DNA of 64,000 nucleotides from Endocalyx cinctus (Eukaryota; Ascomycota; Sordariomycetes; Amphisphaeriales; Apiosporaceae), in assembly GCA_001600455.1 (NCBI GenBank), contig BCKC01000001.1, forward strand, positions 806,001 to 870,000, given 5' to 3'. Position 1 is the first letter of the stretch, and the number at the start of each line of letters is the position of its first letter. A program made the position numbers and the translations under genes. Below are positions 44,992 to 56,446 of this stretch, piece by piece. The notes below the pieces were generated by a model. It saw only the letters and a list, made by a program, of their open reading frames with translations, was not told the origin of the DNA and made no database searches.

Positions 44992-47131
44992 ATGGACAGT
45001 CCTGCCTGCGCGTGTCGACATCTGCACTACGGCTGCGATCCGGCCACCTGCGGCCAAGCCCGCCACGCCGAGGAATCGGGAACCGGAGGGTCCCTGAAAG
45101 AGATCCGACGAAGCGCCGCGGAGAATGGTTGCGAAACGTGCGCGATCCTCGCGAATGCTCTGCTCATCCCCGAGATCAAGGAGGCGTGGCGGGCCTCCGT
45201 AGCGCCGGCTCTGCAGAGCGATCGCCACGACGTGGTCTGGGCCCTCGCGCAAGACGAGGACGAGATTCTCGTCGAGATAAACACGCCGGACAGGATGACG
45301 GGTGGCCGCATCATTCGGACGAAAGCTACAGGGCTCTCGAGTCATTGGAGGCATTTTGATCTTTGGCGAGATCCCGCTTCAGGTAATTACTTCGAATTTT
45401 GCCCCCTCGAGATTCAAGGGCAAGAAAAATGTTAGAAAAGAAAACTTAACAAATTATTATTTTAGCGTCGGAAAGTGGAAATTGTCAAGCGCTTCGGACA
45501 CGAAGTTGCCATCCTGTCGAAAGAACGGACTCCGCTCAGAGTTTGACACATTTGAAGAATTGGGTCAAAAAATGCGATGAAACGCACTCCTGTCGTCTGA
45601 AAGATGACCCAGAGTTACCCACGCGGCTGGTTAAAGTTACGGTAGATATCCCCTTAATCGAATCCCTTTTTCTTTTCCAATCTATAACTGGTTATAGGAT
45701 AATCAAGTGAGAGTAGTTGAGACCGAAGGCCAAACGGGGAGGTATACTACTCTGAGCCACAGGTGGGGCAGCCACGAAAATTTTATCCTATCCACGGGAA
45801 ATGCTACAAAAATGAACGATAACATCCCCTGGGATTCGATACCGAGGACCTACCAGGACGCGATAAATGTTACTAGAGAACTACAGGTTGATTATATATG
45901 GATTGACAGTCTGTGTATCGTTCAGGTACGCCTAACTCCACATAAATCATTCCTCTGTTCACATTTAGGTTGCTCATCAATGTAGGATGACCTCGAAGAT
46001 TGGAAGAGAGAGTCAATTCGCATGAGGATCGTCTACGGGAACTCATATCTCAACATCGCGGGGTGTCACGCTCTTGATTCCCACGGAGGTTTATTCGCGT
46101 CGAGCCGTCTTCTCGAGCGCTTCCCTACTTACCCCGTGCCTGGTACCACGGGAGTATACATTCGTAATCAGCCTCATATGACCCATGTGGACTACGGTAG
46201 CAACTACACGGGGTCTAACAATCAAGCTCTCCTAAGTCGGGGCTGGGTGCTGCAAGAGCGGCTTCTTTCCCCGCGCGTGGTTTACTACGACGAGCACGAG
46301 CTCAAATGGGAGTGTAACACCGCTATGGACTGCCAATGCGGTGGCCTAGGCGTGATTTCCAATTTCAAACTGGACTACATGGCTGCCCTGAACGGCCGGA
46401 GAGCCTTATCTTTCGAATGGATGCGCATCGCCGAGCGGTACTCCAACTTACATCTCACGTACGATACCGACCGTCCCATAGCTCTGGCCGGGATAGCCGA
46501 CCAAGCCCTGAAATCGGGTCGCGCCGGAAGATACCTCGCCGGGTTATGGGAGCAAGGGCTCGCGCATCAATTATGCTGGGAGATCACGAGCACCTATCGA
46601 AAGCCGGATACGTACCTGGCACCGAGCTGGTCGTGGCTGTCGGTTTTCGGCTCCGTCCATTACTCGAATAGGATGGATTACGGCATGACGGCCTCCCTCA
46701 TCGCCGTTGATATTACCCAGGTCGAATGTAACGCGGCGAGCGAAGAATCAGGCGCGGTAACGGGAGGGTTTCTGAAGGTAAGCGGGAGATGGGTCCAGCT
46801 GATCACGGAAATCGGCGATATGGGCTCCGACAATAAACCACCAGAATTTTGTTTATTGCACGCGGAAACCGGCATCGAACTTAGTTACCGATTCGAGCCT
46901 GACTACGTCATGAGTGAAGACCGAGCCAAAGAAATTCAGAGCGTGTTTTTCCTATTCTGGGGTGACATGTGCGAAGATCAGAGTACTTTCTTGGTTCTTA
47001 AAGAAGTCCCGGGAGAGGAGAGGCGGTTTGAGAGGTTGGGTATATGGTGGTATTCCAGGGAAACCGAACTTGAGGAATTAGAACTACTTTTGGACTTTTG
47101 CCAATACGAAAAGGATATCATTATTATTTAA
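44992..47131 (+). CDS. HET-domain (heterokaryon incompatibility-type) protein
   Basis: Four exons (44992-45382, 45466-45641, 45698-45925, 45986-47131) give 646 residues. After a Cys/His-rich N-terminal part (CRHLHYGCDPATCG, ENGCETCAIL), the HET domain begins near residue 190. It shows the usual blocks: RYTTLSHRWG, PWDSIPRTYQDAI, VDYIWIDSLCIVQDDLEDWKRES, YGNSYLNIAG, HGGLFASR-like, and LLSRGWVLQERLLSPRVVYY followed by ELKWEC. The C-terminal part has LAGIADQ and YLAPSWSWLS. HET proteins trigger cell death or self/non-self responses in fungi, or act as NLR-like partners. This one has no visible NACHT or repeat domain. The gene is intact. The codons are more GC-rich than the flanking spacers. Confidence 0.9.
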
Positions 47132-47301
47132 CTAGTAATTTCTTGCAGAAGTAGTACTAATCATTCATGGTAACCGACAAGAGAAAAACATCATTGCTCA
47201 CTGGCACATCCAAACTTATGCGAACTTTCCTTGGCTCTATTGTGGAAGTATATCTAGTAGAAGCTGCTATCTAAAATGTGCCCCGCACTTAGTCTCGCAG
47301 A

Positions 47302-49325
47302 TTATTTTGATGGAATGATTGGCAGCGTGACAAAATTCTCCAGTCCCCCGCCAAGATGAACGTGATTTATCCCAGCGAACTTCGTCGGAGACCTAAAAAA
47401 GAAAAATCATGTTGGTCAGTAAAAGTACTACTTAAGAAGATGTAACCTGAAAGACTTGGGGAGGAAAAAATACCTATCCTTTTCGGAGCAATGCTGGAAG
47501 AGGCCAGATCCCTGAGTATCACCGCTAGCCACCTCCAAAACGATCTTGTTACCCTTTGAGACTACGACGTTCGTAGGCCACATCTCGATGTCGACGCCGT
47601 AAACCTCTCCGGCCTTGACTTCCTGCACGTCGGTAGAGAAGTACTCTCGGTGCGGTAAATATGACCTATGTTTCGGGTTCTCGTCGTGTATCTTTCGCAT
47701 ACTTACTCTGAGCCAACCCTTACATAGCGGTACAGGGTCTCCCGCCGTACCGGTGTAGTGTATCTCTTTACCGGTAGCGTCTAGATGTCGGAGGGTGAGG
47801 AAGAGATCAATATCTTTATCCCCCGCGGCCGCCTCTTCAGCAGCCGTCATAGAGACGTTCAGGTGCGCTACTATGTGACCCGTAATCTCCGTCTCCTCTT
47901 CGAACGCTGGACTCGTGAACGAGACGAACTTGGGTTTATCCAAGGAGCCCAAGGCTGGGTAGGAGACCTGTTTCTGGGGTCCCGCGGAAGCCTGCTCCTT
48001 GCTCGTTACGAGACCCTGGTCCGGCGTGAGGAAGTAGTTGGTATACTTCGTTCGCGGGATCGGCCACGCCGACTCTTCTCTCTTCGCGTACGCCTTCTCC
48101 TTCTCGGCGTTATTAAACCCAACGTCGCCCTTTCGGAGAGTAACCGTCACGGGGGGAAGCTTCCCCGGCACACTCCAGCCGACGCGGTCGTCTCCCTTGA
48201 GGAAGGCGTCCAAGAAGCTTCGCTGCAGCTCGACTTCATCGTGGTAATAGAATGGTAAGTCGTGTCTGCCGGTGATGAACCGTAAGTATTTGAGCTTAGA
48301 TCCCGCGTGCTTGAACCCCTCGACGTTTCCTCGGAGGTGCAGCAGAATGCCTCCCCAATTCGCCACGCTCAGAAGGGGCACTTCGATGTCCTCCAGCCGG
48401 AATTCTTTACTCGCGTAATACTCCTCATCTCGGAACTTGTGCTTCTCGTTATCAATCGTCTGATCCTGTCGGTTCTTAACCAATACCTCTTCCGGCAGGT
48501 TACCCTCAACGGTCTCCTCTTGTCCGCGAGCGCCAGGCCCGTCCGGAGGGAACGTCAAAGTGGATCGGCCCTCGCGCCCATATTGGTTTACGAGAACCTG
48601 TCGGTTCCACCATGCACCGATGAATTTGTTAGAGAGGATACCGCCATGTCGGCATCGGTCACGATAGTAATCAGACATGCCCTCCCTTTTGATAAGTCGT
48701 TAGCTTATTTTTCTCCCTCTCCTGAAAACTTCATAATTATGAAGGAATAATGAATTTAATATATTTAGATAATAACTTACCAAGGTATTATCGCAGCCAA
48801 CCCTTTCGGTCTTCTCGCCGCCACACGCCATTGAGAGCCCGCATAATACGAGATGCCGAGAAGGCCGACTTTACCGCTGGACCAGGGCTGCTCGGCACAC
48901 CACTCGACGACGTCAAAGAAGCACTCGCTCGTGCCCTTGCTCATAGTGTCGAGGAAGCCGGGGCTCTGGCCTAGGCCGCGCTCGTCGGCGCGCACAATGG
49001 CGTACCCATGACTCGTCCAAAATACCGGATCGGGAGTCTCCCAAGCCGAGTACTTAGACCGATGCTCTGGGTTGACTTCTTCAAAGCTGCCGGCGAAGAA
49101 GGTCGCATACGGTATGTCCTTCCCGTAAGGCCCGTACGTTACCAGAACAGGAAACTTGGCAGATTCCGGGGAGGTAGCGACCGATAGTGGTAAGTACACG
49201 TTAGCTCGGATAGGTAAACTGGAGGATTTGAGAGGTATCGACACATTTTTCATGAATCGTAACCCGGATTCCGTATCGTCTGTTACGGACGATATGTCCC
49301 GGATCGGTGGTGTTTGTACTTCCAT
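47302..49325 (-). CDS. CocE/NonD-family alpha/beta hydrolase
   Basis: Three exons (49325-48781, 48685-47474, 47392-47302) give 615 residues. The N-terminal catalytic domain shows FPVLVTYGPYGKD, GYAIVRADERGLGQSPG and the Ser elbow LLGISYYAGSQW. The middle has VPLLSVANWGG (catalytic Asp region) and FITGRHDLPFYYHDEVE (His region). The C-terminal jelly-roll (PepX_C) domain follows with TEITGHIVAHLNVSM, DIDLFLTLRHLD, GWLRVSMRKIH and VYGVDIEMWPTNVVV. Bacterial relatives hydrolyse cocaine esters or dipeptides. Fungal members are uncharacterised esterases or acylases. The last exon (SPTKFAGINHVHLGGG) was recovered beyond an intron with a GTATTT donor. No signal peptide is seen, so it is probably cytosolic. 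It looks intact. Confidence 0.88.
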
Positions 49326-50517
49326 TTTATTTGTTAATGCCGGTCAATTGGATACGGTACGTATGGTATTATCAGATAAAGAGAAATAAAACTCAAACGA
49401 GGTGAATACTTTTGATAAAATAAGAAAGTTATTACCTGAGTAAATTTGTACTCGCGTTATTCCGAAGTATCTCAAAAAATCACGTTTACCCCAGTTTATC
49501 TCCCCGCGGCGGCTCTTCTGAACCGGACGGATAGGTGGGGGAGGGGAAGTTCCCGGTCGGAAAATACGAGTGGTCCCGAAAAGTTGCTAATTAGTACCGC
49601 AGATGAAGCCATTAGTAGGGGTATGCTTTATTCATTATTTGCAGTGAATATACTATATTCCACTCAATAAATCGATAAAGAAATGAATAGACAATAAATT
49701 GACTGCGTAAATGTGTGCGTATCGCATCATATTGCACATTGTACATAGCACCTGGTGGCAGCCAGGCATCCTATAACATATGAACATTTGTGGAGAAGGT
49801 ATCATCTTGGCTTTTCTGTCGCAGACCTCTCCTCGGCGTCATTTTATTCACGTTGGATTACCCCGACTTACGAATTCCTTTTTTGAAAATTCCACCGTAG
49901 ATTAGTAGCTTCTTTTTAATTTTATTCTTCTTAAGGACAGATGACCGATAGTTCGCTGTGTATTGCCGCTCTGTTTAAAACGAACAATGATCACCTTCAC
50001 TAGTTGCGTGGATAATTACGTCAACTATCCAAGTCTAACTCAATTGGCGTAGTCTGGTTTTTCTAGTGGGAATCGCTCAAAAAAGACGAGTTCTTCCGCG
50101 ACCCGAAAACGGGTGTGCAGACAATTGTCGGGTCGATATTATTGATCAAGTTTGATCCCATACCTACTTATTTGAGGCATAACTACGAGATAAATGAAAG
50201 AACAAGCATTTCACACCCAAGAGCAGAAAAGAAAAGGTTCAGGAATCTCGTCGGAAGCAGTCTATTTCAGGCACCCCTTTTCATGAGTGAAAGAAAGTAA
50301 TAGTGATTTATATACTTCATGTAAGCCACGTTCATTGAGGTATAACCCAAAAATGTACAACCTGTTATATCCCAATTTTCCCACACGATAGCCATATTAA
50401 CCCTAAACTATTGAAGGGAAGAAGTCATAAGAAGTAGTCTATATATATATATATATGAAAAGTATATAAAGCGCGAGTAACGACACTCAATGGCACGGTC
50501 TTAAGGCAGCATCACAT
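49326..50517. other. Intergenic with a TA microsatellite
   Basis: Nothing coding was recognised. A short TA run lies near 50440-50456, just beyond the 3' end of the HD-domain gene. Confidence 0.5.
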
Positions 50518-51475
50518 TTACTCGTCCTCGGGGAGAGGGACCCACGAAGAGTTGGTAAGGATGGCGTTCAAGATGATGTCGTAGGCGTGGTGGCCAGTGG
50601 CGTTGTAGCCCGGAGTGTACTATTACGCGGATCAGTGACTACTCTTGACATGATATCATTGAAGTCTTGGAGAAGGAAAAAAAAAAAAAAGAAGAGAGGG
50701 GCTATAAAACTTACGGCAGTACCGAATTGCTCCGAGGTGGTTCCGTAGGTGAGGTCAGGCTTGATGACGGTGAACCAGGTGAAGGTCTCGTTGGCGCCCT
50801 TGGCGATGTCGAAGTTGGGGAAGGCCTCGAAGATACCGTTGATCTCGGAGTTGGGGATGGGGTAGTCGACGCCGGGGTTGTCGAGCTGGATGCTGTTCAC
50901 GATGTGCTGAACGGTCGCGGACTTGCCGACCTGGAGGTTGAAAGAGCCGTGCAGGCGGATGCCATCTTGCATCTGCTCCATGCGCCAGAAGTCAAACTCG
51001 GAGGCGCTGGGGTGCTCCTCGACGAACTTCTTGGCGCCGAGGGCACCGTCGATCTCGAATCGCTGGGTGGTGGTGACCCAGGGAGAGTCGGGGGTCACTA
51101 GACGGGAGGCGAGGTAAGTACAAGGATAATAAATAAATATGTGGGGGAAAGTATTAGGGGTTTTTAAAAAAAGGGGAGAGGGGTTTTCTTACTGTCCCAA
51201 CCCAAATCGTGGAGGAGGGTGGCAACGGCGTGCACCTCGAGGTCGACCATGGACTTGAGGGTGGCGTTGTTGTTCATGATGGCGGCACCGTAGAGCCAGG
51301 TGCGGACGACGTGCTTGTACAGGAAGGGCTCGAACTCCGAAACCAAGGCCAAAGCGTCACGAACGATCTGAGTGTCGACGACCTCGATACCTCCGACGGT
51401 GGTGGTCGGGAGGGTGGTCGGGCAAGAAGCCGCGGCGGCGAGGCCGGCGGTGGCGAGGAAGGCGAAAGACTTCAT
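50518..51475 (-). CDS. Secreted HD-domain protein (cyanamide hydratase-like family)
   Basis: Three exons (51475-51193, 51097-50715, 50619-50518) encode 255 residues. The N-terminus MKSFAFLATAGLAAAAS is a clear signal peptide. The HD metal site is recognisable as His in HVVRTWLYG and the His-Asp pair in ATLLHDLGWD. LHGSFNLQVGKSATVQHIV supplies further conserved residues. The family includes fungal cyanamide hydratase and DDI2/3-like proteins. Secreted fungal relatives are uncharacterised. Intron 1 interrupts the codon after LGWD, and intron 2 contains an A13-14 run. Codons are strongly GC-biased compared with the neighbouring spacer, suggesting good expression. It is intact. Confidence 0.85.
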
Positions 51476-54400
51476 TTTTACAGATGTTTTGAGGATTGCT
51501 TTGGAGAATCTCACTTTAGATTGAATGAGGAATCGAAGAGGTAGCCTTTGAATTGTCGTTTGGATTGTGGCGTGAAGAGAAAGGATTGTTTGGGAGTTTA
51601 AGCGAACGAAAGGGGGGTTCTTATATATAAAAATTCGACTCACGGTGTTCGCGATAAATTTCAAGAATCAGTATGTTCATGTCATTAACATCCCAGCCGG
51701 TCAACCTCGGCGCTGTATAACACCGTAAGACTATAATTCCAATTCTAATTTTAGGCTTGGATCGCGTCGAATCCGCCACCAATTTCCAGCGTGAAGTCGA
51801 ACCTAAGATTACACAAACAAGTAGAGCGGCTGGATGACAGGGGGCAGGGGGCCTGGTTGATGCAGGAAGCTGTAGTATAGGGTACTACCTAGAACGTGGC
51901 ATTAGACCCTTAACTGAGCTGAACGATTGGGCTGAACAGCCATGGCAGACGATTCTTACTAAATCTTAATCAAAGTGCTTACAGTAATTCTGCTTTCATA
52001 ATGTTGATCTTAACCTAGGAGGTATTTCTTGATTGAGAAGACGTGTGATTTTACCTCCGACGATAACCCAGCAGCGAACAACGCCGGAGTCCACGAAGGG
52101 TCCGCGGACGCATAGATATTTCGTTGAAAGGATCGGACCGCATTCTTAGGAGGTATTCACAAGTCTACAACGCGTAAAGAATCCACCCGTTATTACTAGT
52201 GTAGCTCGGCGGTGATAATGCTAAGAGGTAACCTGGGTCGCGTCCAGGTGAAAATGATTTGAGGTACGTCCTAATCATGCCCGATTCTCCAAACCCGCCA
52301 ATCAGGTATTTCACAAATTCACGAAATTTTTCAAATAAAACAGAGCCAAGCGGCCTTGGAAATATTTCTTGACGATATACTACACAAAATGTGATAGGTT
52401 AAATATATATCCACAGCCATCGTTGGATGATTGATTCTATCATGAAAGATGGCCAGAGTATCAGTGGCGGTACTCTCTACGAATTGACCAAAGATCGACG
52501 ATCACGCGGGGTCGGATAAAACCGAATAGAGATCCATGGATGTAAAGTGCAATAGAAGAGAATTGTGATTGATTACTGTACAAGGAAAAAAAAATGGAGG
52601 GTAAAAAAGAGTGACGGTCTTTTTGTCGTTACATTACCTAATCTCACCGTGATACGAAGCACGTTCCAGAAGTAGAAGCTCTGTATTTCCTGGTCTCTGG
52701 TATGATTTCTTACAGTAATTCAAATGAGGAGTTCCTAATAAGCGTAGCTAGAATATAACTGAGCGAATCTGGGCAAAGCTGGGCAAGGCTGATCTTGGTC
52801 GATTAAGAAGAGAACAAAATGGGATATTTGAATGATGATGTTGTTGATTCGGTGGTTGATTCTAACCTCGGGAATGATCCTAAGAATGAATTGTAAATAC
52901 TGGTGAATACCACTTGAATTGTAAATACCTGTATTTTGTGGAGATGACCGCCAAGCAGGCAGCTAAGCAGCTTATGTTATCCACTGTAAAATCTCCTTAG
53001 AAGCTTATTCCTTTAACGCGGTGCACTAAAACTCTTGGATTACGCTTAGAAGCTTAGGACTAAAAGCTTAGAAGAGTCCCTAAATTCAACGTTATTGGAA
53101 GTTCAAAAAGACGAAAAGCAAAAGTGCCTACCTAGGTTCTTGTATATTTCAATTAAATCAATCACGTAATACGGACATATCTTACCTATACATATGGATA
53201 TACTTGATTATTAGGCATGTACGTATATACTTTAAACATTGGAATACATTCAATGCTTAGAATGATATCTAACCTAGCTGCCTAGTATATTAGGTCAAGT
53301 TGGAGCCTGTAACTTTAGCAGAGTAGGACAGCAGGGCTGCAGGGTAATTGCTAGTTAAGTAGTGTAAACTGGCAGACTGTCTCGCTAGAAATCTTTAAAG
53401 TTAGTGGGCTATCTCGCCCGACGATAAAAGCCGTACTCCGGCGTTTAGTATCTAGAGATTACGCTAATTACCTAAGTAGCATAGCCTACCCGTAGTATAT
53501 TTACTTAAGTACGTACGGGAGCTTAGCGCTATCAGATTATCTCGGTTAAACGGGTGCCGACGCCCGCATCTTTTATCTTACGAGCCTCACACTTTTTGAC
53601 GAGATTAACTTAAATCCATGGATCCAAGTATTTGTCAGCCAGAAATAGCAAATCATTCATTCATTACACTGTGTAGTGCAAAACATTTCGAAAGAGTAAG
53701 CCGAAAATTTTTATTTCCAAGGTATCGCCGTTATACGTAGGGTATAGTTTAATCCTCTTTGATGTATAGACCGTATATACAATGATTTGAAATAACTTTC
53801 CCGCTCTTGAACTGGCCGTCATGGGTTGAAATCCTGCCGCTGCACTTAACTTTTAAGATCCCGTCAATCCGCAACTTGGCAGGTGGTCAATACTCTAAAC
53901 AACTTTCAACATTTCATTTTTACTCATCGCCAAATACCAAGTCTTCGCACATTTGTGATAACATTTATCCTTATCAAGATTCCCGAATTACCAGACCAAA
54001 ACACTGGTGTGCCAAGCCAAAAATCCGGATGTGACATTACATCCCGCAAACATTGCTTACGATGATGCAAGGGTTTTTCTACCTCAAAAAATCCATCTAG
54101 AAGGTGTAAAGCTTTGCGATCGGCTTATCAGATACCATCCGCCTCTTCCTCGGTCCCATCATATTCAGTCCATTTGCTCTTTTTTCCCCTGTACCGAAGA
54201 TGCCATCGTTGCGTAATATACTGTGCTACGTACACACTGCGGCTGCATATACACACTTCTAACTTTTTTCTAATATTGACATGATAAGCCTCATATGAGT
54301 ACTCCTCACGATTATCCTCTAATGTGAGATTTTGGGCAAGTAACAGCAAGAAAAATGGGGCATATATCTTAACCCTTAGAAACCAGACAGGTATATTGAG

Positions 54401-54991
54401 TTCTATCTCTTCTCTTATTGTTAATTATTTTTTTTTATTTCCATCACTTGTGCACAACTAGTGTAGTTATAACGCACACAACAAGATAACTAAAATAATT
54501 ACGTATACGCAAGTCTTTCATGCCTTTTATGTAAGCCGTCATAAGAATATGCCTTGACCAAGTTCATTAAGCTATGTAAGCTTACATCTTAATTATACAT
54601 AACGAACACGGCCGGCACCCGGATTACCTTTCGGATAAGAAAAAAAGACTCGGCGGCTTGTTCGGGGCAGGAATTCGAGGCCCGAAAGACAGACGCTAAA
54701 AATAAGACGCTAAAATAAGATCCTGAGACAGAGCTTGAACATGAAGACTCCCCCCTTTGACAAGATATCCACCTCGCGGTAAGCGATTATAAAGATCTAG
54801 CCCCATGGCCAAGACGTATTCCATATATATAGGGTTTGTATACGTATAAGCTTGACGAATTACTCAGAAGTCAAGTAATAACTGACTTAAGCGAGTGACA
54901 ACGCGATCGACACATTTCATAACCCCTCTCCCCTCCACCTCGACAAGTAGAGCATTCTTCACACACCTTCCATTTCATATCCTCGCCCATA
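51476..54991. other. 3.5 kb gene-poor spacer
   Basis: No conserved protein frame was found on either strand. Short words recur, such as CTTAGAAGCTTA copies near 52997 and 53046, and CGCTAAAATAAGA-like copies near 54700. A stretch at 53400-53560 is rich in YTAR words and could be an old RIP-decayed insertion. A TATA-like CATATATATAGG near 54820 may serve the MmgE/PrpD gene. Confidence 0.4.
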
Positions 54992-56446
54992 ATGTCTCCT
55001 AGTGCTGTTAGTGACGTCAATGGTACCAATGGATCCCATGGAGCCCACGGCGCCAACGGTGTGAATGGTGCCAACGGAGCACCCACTGGCATGCACCGAA
55101 CCGATGGCGTCACCGATGAGTTATGCGAATTCATCGTGAGCGTTCAGTATGAGCAGCTAGGAGGCAAACTCGTCAGTAAGATTAAGGAGCTCTTCTTGGA
55201 CCTTGTCGGCATAGCCGCCGGCGCGGGCGCCATCTGCGAGTCCACGCCGGCGTTTATCCAGGCCGTCGAGGCTTTGGGAGGGAAATCCGGAAACTCGACC
55301 GTCTTCACCAAAGGTAGCCACTTTTCTCCGCAGTACGCCGGTCTCCTCAACGCCGCCCTGGCCCACTCGTTCGACTTCGACGACACCCACGTCACCGCCG
55401 TCATGCACCCCGGAGCCACCTCCATCCCGGCCGCGCTGACTCAGGCCGAGCTCTCCAAGTGCGACGGCAAGACTCTGCTCCTCGGTATCGCCGTAGGGTA
55501 CGAGGTCACCTGCCGGATTGGAGAAGGATACAACACAGGCGGTATCGAGCGCGGCTTCCACAACACCGCGACGGCGGGGATATTTGGCGCCACCGCCGCC
55601 ATAGCCAAGATCCGTGGATTATCGCTCGCGCAGGTAAAGAACGCCATCGGCCTCGCCGGTTCCAAGGCCGCCGGGTCGCAGCAATTCCTCGACAACGGCG
55701 CGTGGAACAAGAGGCTGCACCCGGGCTTCGCGGTCCACGACGCGTACACCTGCGTCGTGCTCGCCGAGGCGGGCGTCAAGGGCGCCACTAGACCCATCGA
55801 AGGGAAGTACGGCGCTCTACGCGGGTATTCGACCACGCCTACGACGGTCGGGTTGACCGACAACCTTGGGTCGGAGTGGATCTTCGCCAAGACGGCCATC
55901 AAGCCGTTTCCGGCCTGCCGCATGACCCACGGCGCCATCGAGATGGTCGCGAGCCAGCGATCGTCCGGCAAGACGATCGACCGCATCACGGTGGCGCTGT
56001 CGCCGCACTGCTACGAGGTCGTCGGCACGCCCGACCCGAACAAGGTGCACCCGCGGTCGACGGTGGACGGCCAGTTCTCGATCTATTACCAGGCGGCGGT
56101 GGCGTGGGTGCACGGGATGGATATCGGCTGGGCCATGTACGACCCGGAGCAGATCGGGAACCCGGCCATCGTCGAGATGTGCGACAAGATCGACGCGGCC
56201 ATAAACGAGGAGGTGCACCGGCTCGAGACCAAGGTAACCTTCAAGTGGACCGACGGCACCGTCACCGAGCTTTTCCAGGAGTTCCCGCTCGGCGAAGTTC
56301 AGCACCCACTTTCGAAGGAGCGCATACACGGCAAGTTCTTCGGCATGACACAGGCGGCGTACGACGAGAAGACGTCAAAAGATATCGTGGCGGTTATTGA
56401 AAATATCGACAACCGGAATGTTATGGACCTTGTGAAACTACTATAG
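54992..56446 (+). CDS. MmgE/PrpD-family protein (2-methylcitrate dehydratase / cis-aconitate decarboxylase-like)
   Basis: A single exon encodes 484 residues. After a low-complexity N-terminal tail of NG/HG repeats (residues about 8-30), the family fold follows: ELFLDLVGIAAGA, NSTVFTKGSHFSPQYAGLLN, AHSFDFDDTHV (the DDT block with the catalytic Asp/Thr/His environment), HPGATSIPAAL, GYEVTCRIGEG, GFHNTATAGIFGATAA, the NGAWNKRLHPGFAVHDAY block with a conserved Lys-Arg, IKPFPACRMTHGAIE, and DPNKVHPRSTVDGQFSIYYQ. Members dehydrate 2-methylcitrate, decarboxylate cis-aconitate to itaconate, or act on related acids. Sequence alone does not separate these. The C-terminus lacks a peroxisomal SKL. The gene is intact and very GC-rich at third positions. 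It is followed 2.4 kb later by a TauD-type dioxygenase. Confidence 0.9.
   Translation: MSPSAVSDVNGTNGSHGAHGANGVNGANGAPTGMHRTDGVTDELCEFIVSVQYEQLGGKLVSKIKELFLDLVGIAAGAGAICESTPAFIQAVEALGGKSGNSTVFTKGSHFSPQYAGLLNAALAHSFDFDDTHVTAVMHPGATSIPAALTQAELSKCDGKTLLLGIAVGYEVTCRIGEGYNTGGIERGFHNTATAGIFGATAAIAKIRGLSLAQVKNAIGLAGSKAAGSQQFLDNGAWNKRLHPGFAVHDAYTCVVLAEAGVKGATRPIEGKYGALRGYSTTPTTVGLTDNLGSEWIFAKTAIKPFPACRMTHGAIEMVASQRSSGKTIDRITVALSPHCYEVVGTPDPNKVHPRSTVDGQFSIYYQAAVAWVHGMDIGWAMYDPEQIGNPAIVEMCDKIDAAINEEVHRLETKVTFKWTDGTVTELFQEFPLGEVQHPLSKERIHGKFFGMTQAAYDEKTSKDIVAVIENIDNRNVMDLVKLL

Noticed and set aside
53815..53860. tRNA-like T-arm (GGGTTGAAATCC)
   Set aside because: No acceptor stem, D arm or anticodon arm can be paired around it.
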